Shown here piece by piece: positions 18,212 to 26,788 of a DNA stretch of 34,825 nt. The notes beneath the pieces are model-generated. The model was not told the DNA's origin, searched no databases, and worked only from the letters and a program-made list of their open reading frames with translations. The position numbers were made by a program, and so were the translations under genes. The DNA is from Deltaproteobacteria bacterium (GTDB taxonomy: Bacteria > Desulfobacterota > Dissulfuribacteria > Dissulfuribacterales > QOAL01), in assembly GCA_015489315.1 (NCBI GenBank), contig WFZZ01000230.1, positions 1 through 34,825 of the forward strand, given 5' to 3'. Every line of letters begins with the position of its first letter. Within the stretch, counting starts at the first letter, position 1.

Positions 18212-19063
18212 TTAAATTCTTGGTGCCTGTCCCCAGTAAACCAGCCTGAATCCTAACTTACTTCCAGTTTCCTTTTTAAAAAATATTTGATAACAGCTTT
18301 GATAGGCACAAGCCTTAAAACGCAAGGTGCCTAATCCATTTGCTTCTTTAAAATATTCTTTTTCTAATATGTCAATAAGTGGCTTGGGAGCTGCCTCTGA
18401 TATCAATTTGTCAGTGCCATTATATATGGTAAAGAGGTCCTTAATGCCACCTGTCCAGGTAGTCATTTCTTTTTCCTCATCTCTCTCTTTCCAGTCCAAG
18501 GGTCCCCAATAAAGGTCTGGGCTTACCCCTTTTACTAAAAGAAGTTGATCAAGAAGTATAAATTTACTGTCTGATGGTTCATAAGAAGGCCTTAAAGACA
18601 AATAATAGTCCTTTTCAGCTCCATTTGTCCTTTCATCCTGGTCGTTGTCTTTCCAGTCTAATATAGAATCGGAAAGGATTTCTCCGTCTTCTTTTCCTAA
18701 AAGCCCTTGAAGGGCCATTTCAATCATTTCATCTGGGGCCTTATTCAGGTCTATTTTCCCCCGTTCATCTTCAATACTAAATTTAAGGTTCTGTCCACCA
18801 ATGGAAATTTTATAAAGGGTTCCATCTGGAACAATAAATTGATCCTGATTTTCCTCTTCCTGGCCAAAAGGCTTTATATGTGGAGCAATTACCAAAAGAG
18901 CTGAATTTATGGCAAGTTTTGCCCTTAAGAGGTTCCATGGATTAAAGCCAAGGTTTCTTTTAAGGGTTGTCTCCAGGGTAAAGTAGCCTCCAATCATGGA
19001 TAAAAATGCAATTACCCAAAGAACAAGTATTAATACAGCACCTTTTTGTGTCCTTAAGATCAT
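18212..19063 (-). CDS. gspK: Type II secretion minor pseudopilin GspK
   Basis: QKGAVLILVLWVIAFLSMIGGYFTLE; FSIEDERGKIDLNKAPDEMIEMALQGLLG. Start at 19063 overlaps the gspJ stop (ATGA). Confidence 0.88.
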   Translation of the reverse strand: MILRTQKGAVLILVLWVIAFLSMIGGYFTLETTLKRNLGFNPWNLLRAKLAINSALLVIAPHIKPFGQEEENQDQFIVPDGTLYKISIGGQNLKFSIEDERGKIDLNKAPDEMIEMALQGLLGKEDGEILSDSILDWKDNDQDERTNGAEKDYYLSLRPSYEPSDSKFILLDQLLLVKGVSPDLYWGPLDWKERDEEKEMTTWTGGIKDLFTIYNGTDKLISEAAPKPLIDILEKEYFKEANGLGTLRFKACAYQSCYQIFFKKETGSKLGFRLVYWGQAPRI

Positions 19064-19716
19064 AGTATCCCTACAGGAATTACATGCCAATTTTGTTCAA
19101 ATTTTTGGTCCTTAAATTTTATCTTGATGGCGATTTCACTGGGGATCGGGCCAAAACCTGGATGTTCCTTTGGCCAATCGGAAACATCCACATTCTCATC
19201 AAGAAGAGGGGGTCTAAAGGCGAACTCGAGCTCTTCTATCCCCTTTATCTCATCAATTATCCATCCTTCGTCCAATAATTTTTGGGGGTGTTGGCCTAAG
19301 AAATCCTTTGAGATTTTTTGTTTAAGGTCAAAGGGCTTGGTTAATATTTTTTGAGCATAAATAATGCCCTTATTTTCATCATCGTAGGCATAAATCACCT
19401 GAATAACTCCCCCTTGAGAAAGGCCTGATGGGGAATAGGTGGTGGTAAAGGAAATCATGTCCGAATCACCAAAGAAATAGGAAAAGCCAGATAGTGAAGA
19501 ACCTGTTTTTTCAATAATGTTTTCAAGTTGTCTATAAAGAAGGCCTTCAATTGCAGCCTCTGGGAAGAAATTTTCGTTTCCAGCCTTTATTCTTGTGTAG
19601 GCATTTATTCCGCTTCTTAGTGCCAAGGACAGGACAACAATCAAAAGTGCCATGAGTGTGATGGAAACTAGTACTTCAAGGAGTGTAAAGCCTTCTATAG
19701 AGCCTTTTTTTTTCAT
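19060..19716 (-). CDS. gspJ: Type II secretion minor pseudopilin GspJ
   Basis: GFTLLEVLVSITLMALLIVVLSLALRSG; position between gspI and gspK. Confidence 0.88.
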   Translation of the reverse strand: MKKKGSIEGFTLLEVLVSITLMALLIVVLSLALRSGINAYTRIKAGNENFFPEAAIEGLLYRQLENIIEKTGSSLSGFSYFFGDSDMISFTTTYSPSGLSQGGVIQVIYAYDDENKGIIYAQKILTKPFDLKQKISKDFLGQHPQKLLDEGWIIDEIKGIEELEFAFRPPLLDENVDVSDWPKEHPGFGPIPSEIAIKIKFKDQKFEQNWHVIPVGIL

Positions 19717-20132
19717 AGCCCCTTTATCTTGTTTTTATCTATCCAGAAGTTCAAAACAAACGCTCTTTTTCCACTAGGTGTAAGGAGCCTTAATACAATT
19801 TCCCTGGCATTTTCTGCCTTTATTTGCCTAACTTCTCCAGATGGAAGGGTTATCTTAGTCTCTACATCTCTTGTTTCAACAGAATAAGACCAGCCCTTTG
19901 CCCACTCTAGCTCCCCCGATGCTTCTTGAGGGAAGCTATTTCGTATGTTCCATGTATCGATAAGTCTTGTAGCTATCTGGGCAGCCCTTTGGGCTTCTAG
20001 CCCACGAAAGGCCTGGGAATGTCCTTGGGCAAAAAGGGCCATGACCACGCCTATTGCTATGGCTGTTATGGCCGTTGCCACCAAGACTTCCATTAAAGTG
20101 AAACCACATTGATTAGCCAGATTTGATTTCAT
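19713..20132 (-). CDS. gspI: Type II secretion minor pseudopilin GspI
   Basis: MKSNLANQCGFTLMEVLVATAITAIAIGVVMALF; start at 20132 preferred over 20225. Confidence 0.87.
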   Translation of the reverse strand: MKSNLANQCGFTLMEVLVATAITAIAIGVVMALFAQGHSQAFRGLEAQRAAQIATRLIDTWNIRNSFPQEASGELEWAKGWSYSVETRDVETKITLPSGEVRQIKAENAREIVLRLLTPSGKRAFVLNFWIDKNKIKGL

Positions 20133-20568
20133 GGTAGATATAGGCCCAGATGCGTCCAATGGTAAAAAGATCATTTCTTCCATTTTCCCAGTTAAGCTCA
20201 AGCTCTCCTCCACTCGAACTTCCATCAGGGTAAAAAGTTATGGCAAAGACACCATTTTCAAGTTCAATGATCTTATCCCCCTTTATTTCCAAAGACTTGG
20301 GAATATCCTGTAGTTTTTTCCCTTTAATGCCAAAGGCCCTTTTTTCGCCATCAATAATAAAATTGACAGGGCGTCCTGTGCCAATGGCTCTGTTTCTTGC
20401 ATTTAAAAGCCCTTTTCTAAAGTCATAAACAAATCTTTTTTCTTTACTCTTAAATATTCCGCTTGAAACCGAAATAAAGACCATTGAACTCATTAGCCCA
20501 ATCAAAACAAGGACAACTATGAGCTCAAAAAGGGTGAAGCCTGCCTGATTTTTAAAAGGAAACATCAT
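20113..20568 (-). CDS. gspH: Type II secretion minor pseudopilin GspH
   Basis: NQAGFTLFELIVVLVLIGLMSSMVFISVSSGI; position in cluster. Confidence 0.87.
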   Translation of the reverse strand: MMFPFKNQAGFTLFELIVVLVLIGLMSSMVFISVSSGIFKSKEKRFVYDFRKGLLNARNRAIGTGRPVNFIIDGEKRAFGIKGKKLQDIPKSLEIKGDKIIELENGVFAITFYPDGSSSGGELELNWENGRNDLFTIGRIWAYIYHEIKSG

Positions 20569-21757
20569 TTATTCCAAAAATTGCCATGAGCATGGAAAAG
20601 ATTATCCCACCTATAACAATGCCCATTAAAACTATCGTTATAGGTTCTAACATGGATAAAAAGACCTTGGTGTCTGACTGAATTTCTTCTTCAAAGTCGT
20701 CTGCTATCTTTAATAACATTTTGGCCAATGATCCTGTTTCTTCGCCAACAGAAACAAGGTGAATCATAAGGGAGGGGAATATGTTAGAGTGTTTCATCAA
20801 AAGACTTAGGCTTTTACCTTGTCTTACCCCTGTGTAAAGCCTTCTTATTGCATCCTTTATCAGGGTGTTATTTACCACATCAGAAGAAAGGCTTATGCCC
20901 TTAAGAATGGGTATGCCACTTTCAAGAAGGGTTCCAAGGGTTCTTGAGAATCGAGATAGCTCCATCTTTTTTACAAAAGGACCTATCAAGGGAAGGGTAA
21001 TCTTTAATCTGTCAACAGTTTGTCTTCCCTCAGGGCGAGAAAGATAATATTTGAGTCCAAGAAAAAGGACTATTATCAAGAGGAATCCCAGCCACCACCA
21101 CTTCTGGAATAAAAGGCTCACATCCAGGATCATCCTGGTCATAAAGGGCATTGGCTGATTGAGATCTTCAAAGATCTGTCCAAACTTTGGAACCACAAAG
21201 ATGACTAGTATTAATATGGACAAAAGGCCAACTGTTGCCAGTATGGCAGGGTAGATAGAGGAAGAGATAATAAACTTTTTAATTTGCCTTGTCCTTTCCA
21301 AAAATTCACCAAGGCGCCTTAAGACCGAAGGCAAAACCCCTCCGAGCTCTCCCACCTTGACCATATTCACGTAAAGGTTATCAAAAACGTCCCTATGTAA
21401 AGAAAGGGCCTCTGAAAGGGTTTTGCCACCGTGGATGGCATCCTTTAATTCCTTTATGAGAGCTTTTAGCTCCTCTTTTTCCGAGGCGTCAGAAAGAATT
21501 ACAAGACTTCTTTCAAGTGGAACCCCTGCCTCCAGAAGGTCTGCAAGCTCCGTGGTAAAGTAAAGAAGGTCATCCAGTCTAATGCGCTTTTTCCCAATTT
21601 CGAAGATGGCCTCAAATGAATGCAGCTTTTTGACATAAATTGGTTGAAGACCCTTAGAGAGGAGGTGGTCTACTACTTCTTTTTGGTTTTGAGCGCTTTT
21701 CGTCCCCTTGGTGCGCTTTCCCCTTTGATCAACAGCTTCAAAGGAAAAGTCAGGCAT
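20552..21757 (-). CDS. gspF: Type II secretion inner-membrane platform protein GspF
   Basis: FSFEAVDQRGKRTKGT, two T2SSF repeats (FTTELADLLEAGVPLERSL; FSRTLGTLLESGIPILKGI). Confidence 0.95.
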   Translation of the reverse strand: MPDFSFEAVDQRGKRTKGTKSAQNQKEVVDHLLSKGLQPIYVKKLHSFEAIFEIGKKRIRLDDLLYFTTELADLLEAGVPLERSLVILSDASEKEELKALIKELKDAIHGGKTLSEALSLHRDVFDNLYVNMVKVGELGGVLPSVLRRLGEFLERTRQIKKFIISSSIYPAILATVGLLSILILVIFVVPKFGQIFEDLNQPMPFMTRMILDVSLLFQKWWWLGFLLIIVLFLGLKYYLSRPEGRQTVDRLKITLPLIGPFVKKMELSRFSRTLGTLLESGIPILKGISLSSDVVNNTLIKDAIRRLYTGVRQGKSLSLLMKHSNIFPSLMIHLVSVGEETGSLAKMLLKIADDFEEEIQSDTKVFLSMLEPITIVLMGIVIGGIIFSMLMAIFGINDVSF

Positions 21758-23382
21758 TAATTAGTTACCCTCATTACCTCTTCAAGGGTTGTTATGCCGC
21801 TTGCCACCTTGAGGAGCCCATCTTGTCTTAAGGTCTTCATTCCGTTTTCTTGGGCTTTTTTAGAAATGGCGCTTGAATTTTCTCCATTTAAGATAAGGGC
21901 TGGGATGCCATCATTTACTTCCAGAAGTTCATAAATTCCTGTTCTTCCCGAATAGCCTGTATTGGCACAACTTGGACAACCTTTTCCTCTCCATTGTTTA
22001 ACCGGTATTTGATCTTTAGAAACTCCAAGAGCTGAAGCAGTTTCGTCAAGGAGACCTTCTGGGAGTAGATATTCCTCTTTGCAGTTAGGGCAAATTTTTC
22101 TAACAAGCCTCTGGGCCATAACCGCCAGGAGACATGATGAGATAAGGTATGGCTCTATCCCCATTTCTTCAAGTCTTGTTATGGCACTTGCAGCATCATT
22201 TGTGTGAAGGGTAGAGAAAACCAGGTGGCCAGTAAGGGCAGATTGAACTGCAATTTCTGCAGTTTCGCTGTCTCTTATCTCTCCAATAAGTATGATGTCT
22301 GGGTCCTGTCTTAGGATTGTCCTCAAAGCAGAGGCAAAGGTAAGACCAATGCTTGATTTTACTTGTATCTGGTTTATTCCCTCAAGCTGGTATTCAACAG
22401 GGTCCTCAACAGTCACGATCTTTTTTTCTGGGCTGTTTATGCGGTTCATCACGCTATAAAGGGTGGTGGTTTTACCGCTTCCTGTTGGCCCGGTCACAAG
22501 AATCATTCCATAGGGGCGTCTTATTAGATAGTCGAATTTCTCTAGAACCTTTGGTGTTATTCCCAGGGATTCAAGTTCAAGCTTTACCTCTTCCCTGTTT
22601 AAAAGTCTCAGAACAATGCTTTCTCCAAAGATGGTGGGAAGAGATGAGACCCTGATATCAATCTCCCTTCTCCCATCCTTTACTTTTATCCGTCCGTCTT
22701 GAGGTAGCCTCATCTCGGCAATATTCATCTTTGCCATGAGTTTAAGGCGTGATGTAATGGCAGGCTGAAGCTTTTTTGATACAGTCTCTATGTCGTGAAG
22801 GACTCCATCTATCCTGTACCGAATCTTTAAATGGTCTCTAAAGGGCTCAAAGTGGATATCGGAGGCCCTTACTTCAAGGGCCTGGTTTATAACGTGATTT
22901 ACAAGCCTCACCACCGGCGCTTCAGTAGCAAGGTCTCTTAATTGTTCAGGATCATCCCAGAGCCCTTCATCCATGGAGGATTCTGTCTCTTCTTCGTGTG
23001 CCTCCATGTCAGATTCTGCTTCGTACCACCGATAAATGGTCGAAAGTATATCTTCTTCAGAGGCTCTAAGGGGCTCGACCTTTCTTTGGTAAACATCTTC
23101 CAAAAGTTCAACTAGATAGAGGTCTGAAGGGTCTGACATGGCAATAATTATTTTGTCATCCGCAACCTCAAGGGGTAAAACCTTCCATTGCTGCATCTGC
23201 TGAGGTGTAAGGCCATTGACTATTGGGGGTTTGTCAGGAAAATCGTGGGCGTCAATGGTCCTGAACTTTAAAAGGATACTATCATTATCCCTGTTTTCAG
23301 GGTCATCCTTTAGCTGGTTTTTATTTTCTTGATTTCCCTTTAAAAAGGGGGCTAGTTTGTTGCTAATATCTAGTAATGGCAT
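21757..23382 (-). CDS. gspE: Type II secretion ATPase GspE
   Basis: Walker A GPTGSGKTTTLYSVM, DPDIILIGEIRDSETAEIAVQSALTGHLVFSTLHTNDA, zinc cysteines CPNC/CPSC. Confidence 0.96.
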   Translation of the reverse strand: MPLLDISNKLAPFLKGNQENKNQLKDDPENRDNDSILLKFRTIDAHDFPDKPPIVNGLTPQQMQQWKVLPLEVADDKIIIAMSDPSDLYLVELLEDVYQRKVEPLRASEEDILSTIYRWYEAESDMEAHEEETESSMDEGLWDDPEQLRDLATEAPVVRLVNHVINQALEVRASDIHFEPFRDHLKIRYRIDGVLHDIETVSKKLQPAITSRLKLMAKMNIAEMRLPQDGRIKVKDGRREIDIRVSSLPTIFGESIVLRLLNREEVKLELESLGITPKVLEKFDYLIRRPYGMILVTGPTGSGKTTTLYSVMNRINSPEKKIVTVEDPVEYQLEGINQIQVKSSIGLTFASALRTILRQDPDIILIGEIRDSETAEIAVQSALTGHLVFSTLHTNDAASAITRLEEMGIEPYLISSCLLAVMAQRLVRKICPNCKEEYLLPEGLLDETASALGVSKDQIPVKQWRGKGCPSCANTGYSGRTGIYELLEVNDGIPALILNGENSSAISKKAQENGMKTLRQDGLLKVASGITTLEEVMRVTN

Positions 23383-23384
23383 TG

Positions 23385-23822
23385 CTATTTCCAGCTGACA
23401 ATATCGGCATCCTCTCCTTCACCGCCTTCCTGACCGTCTCTCCCATAACTGTAAAGATCATAGTCCCCATGTTCACCCGGACTTTTATAAACATAATCTC
23501 TTCCCCAAGGATCCTTTGGGACAGGCTTTGGAAGATATGGGCCAGACCAGTTTGGAAGATCATCGGGTTTTTCCCGAAGGGCTTGAAGTCCTTCTTCAGT
23601 GGCCGGATATCGACCATTATCAAGTCTAAATTCATCAAGTGCCTGTCCCAAAAGTTCAATTTGGGCCTTGGCAGTTTTTTGTTTGCTTGCGCTCAGTTTT
23701 TTAAAAAATTTTGGTGCCACTAAAGAGGCCAAGAGCCCAATAATTATGACGACTACCAATAATTCTATTAAGGTAAACCCTTTTTTATTTAAAACTTTAT
23801 TCTTTTGTCGCTTCTTAAGCAT
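23385..23822 (-). CDS. gspG: Type II secretion major pseudopilin GspG
   Basis: KKGFTLIELLVVVIIIGLLASLVAPKFF; NGRYPATEEGLQAL; DPWGRDYVYKSPGEHGDYDLYSYGRDGQEGGEGEDADI; SD ggag before ATG. Confidence 0.96.
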   Translation of the reverse strand: MLKKRQKNKVLNKKGFTLIELLVVVIIIGLLASLVAPKFFKKLSASKQKTAKAQIELLGQALDEFRLDNGRYPATEEGLQALREKPDDLPNWSGPYLPKPVPKDPWGRDYVYKSPGEHGDYDLYSYGRDGQEGGEGEDADIVSWK

Positions 23823-23936
23823 TAGTTTTCTCCAAGTTAGATTTTTTTACGACTTATAAATTTTAAACAAATATAACATAAATCAAAAATGGTGCATACC
23901 CAGATAAAATATTACCCTTGATGAATTTAAAAAATA

Positions 23937-23955
23937 ATTGAATCATCATTCATTT
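23937..23955. repeat. Direct repeat copy 1: ATTGAATCATCATTCATTT (core TGAAT-N4-ATTCA)
   Basis: Identical 19 nt to 24095-24113; lies just upstream of a -35-like TTGACT. Confidence 0.85.
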
Positions 23956-23959
23956 TTTC

Positions 23960-23988
23960 TTGACTTTCCTATTTTAAAGTGATATTTT
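23960..23988 (+). promoter_or_regulatory. Candidate sigma70 promoter TTGACT-N17-TATTTT for the nuo operon
   Basis: TTGACT 23960-23965, 17-nt spacer, TATTTT 23983-23988. Confidence 0.5.
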
Positions 23989-23992
23989 TCAC
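23979..23992. promoter_or_regulatory. GTGA-N6-TCAC palindrome resembling a CRP/FNR-superfamily site
   Basis: gtgatatttttcac; half-sites 23979-23982 and 23989-23992. Confidence 0.4.
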
Positions 23993-24016
23993 GTAGCTTA
24001 ATTTAAAAAATATAAT
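23988..24016 (+). promoter_or_regulatory. Alternative candidate promoter TTCACG-N17-TATAAT for the nuo operon
   Basis: Perfect TATAAT at 24011-24016 with TTCACG at 23988-23993. Confidence 0.4.
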
Positions 24017-24094
24017 ATTTTTCGCAACTTTTAGGCTTTGTTTTATTTTGCTGCCAAAAATTTTTGTTGATTTGCTGGGCGGTTTGTGATAGAC

Positions 24095-24113
24095 ATTGAA
24101 TCATCATTCATTT
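24095..24113. repeat. Direct repeat copy 2: ATTGAATCATCATTCATTT
   Basis: Identical to 23937-23955; about 30 nt before the nuoA start. Confidence 0.85.
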
Positions 24114-24128
24114 CAGCCCTTCGGCTGA
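24113..24128 (+). other. Short hairpin TCAGCC-CTTC-GGCTGA directly before the nuoA SD
   Basis: 6-bp perfect stem, 4-nt loop, followed by gaggagg and ATG at 24144. Confidence 0.5.
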
Positions 24129-24143
24129 GAGAGGAGGAAGGGC

Positions 24144-24509
24144 ATGATGAGCGGTTTTGAAACCATCGTCATGTATCTCGGGATGTCATTGCTAGTTGTA
24201 CTGGCAATGATTGGTATTTCGGCTGCCCTCGGTCCATTCAGGCCAAAGCCAAGAAAGGCTACCACCTATGAATGTGGTGTTCCGCTTCTCGATCCTGCAG
24301 AAAAAAGATATGATGTAAAATATTATCTTGTTGCAGTCCTTTTTCTCGTCTTCGATCTTGAAACAGTTCTCATTTATCCAATAGCTGTCAGGTACAAGGC
24401 CCTTGCTCATATAGGATGGGGAGTGTTTTTTGAGGTTTTTATATTTGTGGCCGTGTTGCTGGCAGGTCTGTTATACGCAATTAAGAAACGCGCCATTGAA
24501 TGGGAGTAG
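24144..24509 (+). CDS. nuoA: Complex I subunit NuoA
   Basis: KATTYECGVPLLDPAEKRYDVKYYLVAVLFLVFDLETVLIYPIAV. Confidence 0.95.
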   Translation: MMSGFETIVMYLGMSLLVVLAMIGISAALGPFRPKPRKATTYECGVPLLDPAEKRYDVKYYLVAVLFLVFDLETVLIYPIAVRYKALAHIGWGVFFEVFIFVAVLLAGLLYAIKKRAIEWE

Positions 24510-24518
24510 GAGGCATTT

Positions 24519-25019
24519 ATGGGTCTTCAGGCATATACCGGCCCCGGGTGGCTTTTGACTAAGGCTGAACAGCTTATAAATTGGGGGAGGAGTAGGTCTC
24601 CTTGGCCCCTTCCTTACGGAACAGCCTGTTGTGGCATTGAGATGATGTGTGCCCTGGCGGCATCCTATGATATGGCACGGTTTGGTGCAGAGCGCCCAAG
24701 TTTTTCGCCACGTCAGGCGGATGTTCTAATTGAAGCCGGAACGATTACAAAAAAAATGGTACCTGTTTTAAGGCGCATTTACGATCAGATGGCAGAGCCC
24801 AAGTGGGTAATTGCAATGGGAGCCTGTGCCTGTACTGGGGGAGTCTTTCGCACCTACTCCACACACCAGGGAATCAGTGACGTAATACCCGTGGATGTTT
24901 ATATACCTGGCTGTCCACCAAGGCCTGAGGGCCTTTTGTATGCACTTCTTAAGTTGATGGACAAGATACAAAAAGATCATCCACTGCGTAAGCAGGTGGT
25001 TGAGGCATTGGGGGGCTAG
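24519..25019 (+). CDS. nuoB: Complex I subunit NuoB
   Basis: [66 protein letters not shown]. Confidence 0.97.
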   Translation: MGLQAYTGPGWLLTKAEQLINWGRSRSPWPLPYGTACCGIEMMCALAASYDMARFGAERPSFSPRQADVLIEAGTITKKMVPVLRRIYDQMAEPKWVIAMGACACTGGVFRTYSTHQGISDVIPVDVYIPGCPPRPEGLLYALLKLMDKIQKDHPLRKQVVEALGG

Positions 25020-25021
25020 AG

Positions 25022-25591
25022 ATGGGCCTCAAGGAAAAAGTTCAAGACCTTCTTGGCAACGATATCCTCGATATTGTGGAGTATAGGGGGGACTTAACCA
25101 TTGAAGTCCCGAAATCCAAAAATGTTAAAATTCTTAAGGCCTTGAAGGAGGCAGAGGGTCTTCAATTTGATTTTTTGGTGGATATTGTAGGGGTAGATAA
25201 TTCTGCCCTCTATGAAAAAAAGAAGGCCAAGAAGAAAAAGCCAAAGGGGGATGAGGAGGCAGAGGAAAAAGAGCCTGTAGAAGAGGGGCCACCTCCGCCA
25301 AGGTTTGAGGTTATCTATTTGCTTTTGGCCTTAAGTACTAATGAAAGATTAAGGGTGAAAATAAGGGTTTCAGAAGATGATCTTGAGGTAGATTCAATAA
25401 CAGGTCTTTGGCGTGGTGCAAACTGGCCCGAACGTGAGGTTTATGACATGTTCGGTATAAGGTTTAAGGGTCATCCAAATCTTAAGAGACTTCTTATGTG
25501 GGAGGGTTTTCCTGCTCATCCTCTCAGGAAGGATTATCCCCTTGAAGGACAGGGTGAGCAGAGAGACTTTGATGATTGCAGATTCTTCTAA
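25022..25591 (+). CDS. nuoC: Complex I subunit NuoC with a charged internal insertion
   Basis: GLWRGANWPEREVYDMFGIRFKGHPNLKRLLMWEGFPAHPLRKDYPL. Confidence 0.94.
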   Translation: MGLKEKVQDLLGNDILDIVEYRGDLTIEVPKSKNVKILKALKEAEGLQFDFLVDIVGVDNSALYEKKKAKKKKPKGDEEAEEKEPVEEGPPPPRFEVIYLLLALSTNERLRVKIRVSEDDLEVDSITGLWRGANWPEREVYDMFGIRFKGHPNLKRLLMWEGFPAHPLRKDYPLEGQGEQRDFDDCRFF

Positions 25592-25645
25592 AGAGGAATT
25601 TTCAATAGACTAGTCTTTATTAAATGCCACCTGAGGAGGGATGTT

Positions 25646-26776
25646 GTGGCAAATAATAATAATGCCCCTATTACTGGCGATTATGTAACCATAAACATTG
25701 GCCCGTCCCACCCTGCAATGCATGGTACGCTTAGGGTGGTATGTAAAACCGATGGTGAAACTATTGTAGAGGCCATCCCGGAAATCGGCTACCTCCATAG
25801 AGGGGTTGAAAAGCTTGGAGAAAATCTTACCTATCATCAGTTCATTCCAATTACAGACAGGCTCAACTACTGTAGCGCAATTGCCAACAACGTTGCCTAT
25901 GAAAAGGCCGTTGAAAAACTTTTAGGTATCGAAATACCAGATAAAGCCAAGCTCATTCGTGTCATAATGAAAGAGCTTGCAAGGATTGCGGACCATCAGG
26001 TCTGTGTAGGTATCCTTGGAGTCGATCTTGGAGCATTTACTCCATTCTTCTATCTTATCATTCAGCGTGAAGAGATATACGACATATTTGAGTGGTACAA
26101 TGGGGCACGTTTGACCAACACCTTTGGAAGAATTGGTGGAGTTAATGCGGACCTACCGGAAATCTTTCATACCAAATGGCCGAAACTTAAAGACACCATC
26201 AGAAAGGCAAATGACGAGACTGATAAGCTCCTTACTCATAACCGTATTTGGATGGATAGGACCATAGGAGTCAATCCCTTCTCTCCTGAAGATGCGCTTG
26301 AGTATGGCTTTACAGGTCCGTGTTTAAGGGCAACTGGCGTTAAAAGGGACCTAAGAAAGGATGAGCCCTATTATTTTTATGATAAATTTGACTTTGAAGT
26401 TCCAGTTGGAAAGCACGGGGACGTATTCGATAGATATTATGTCCGACTCATGGAGATGGAGCAGTCCATTAGGATAATTGACCAGGCCTATGCTATGTAT
26501 AAGGAACTGCCGCCAGATGCTCCACTTATGGCAAAGGTTCCAAAGATTATAAAGCCGCCAGAGGGAGAGATATATTCTGCCATTGAATCCCCCAACGGGG
26601 AACTGGGTTTTTTCATAAAGAGCGATGGAACTGATAAGCCCTATAGAATAAAGATTAGACCTCCATGTTATATGGTTTATCAGGCCTTTCCTGAGCTTGT
26701 CAAAGGGGAGATGATAGCTGATACAATTGCCTGTTTGAGCAGTCTTAACATTATTGCGGGCGAGCTCGACAGGTAA
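25646..26776 (+). CDS. nuoD: Complex I subunit NuoD
   Basis: NIGPSHPAMHGTLRV, EIGYLHRGVEKLGE, C-terminal GELDR; GTG start with upstream gaggaggg. Confidence 0.96.
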   Translation: MANNNNAPITGDYVTINIGPSHPAMHGTLRVVCKTDGETIVEAIPEIGYLHRGVEKLGENLTYHQFIPITDRLNYCSAIANNVAYEKAVEKLLGIEIPDKAKLIRVIMKELARIADHQVCVGILGVDLGAFTPFFYLIIQREEIYDIFEWYNGARLTNTFGRIGGVNADLPEIFHTKWPKLKDTIRKANDETDKLLTHNRIWMDRTIGVNPFSPEDALEYGFTGPCLRATGVKRDLRKDEPYYFYDKFDFEVPVGKHGDVFDRYYVRLMEMEQSIRIIDQAYAMYKELPPDAPLMAKVPKIIKPPEGEIYSAIESPNGELGFFIKSDGTDKPYRIKIRPPCYMVYQAFPELVKGEMIADTIACLSSLNIIAGELDR

Positions 26777-26788
26777 GGAGGCAACCTT

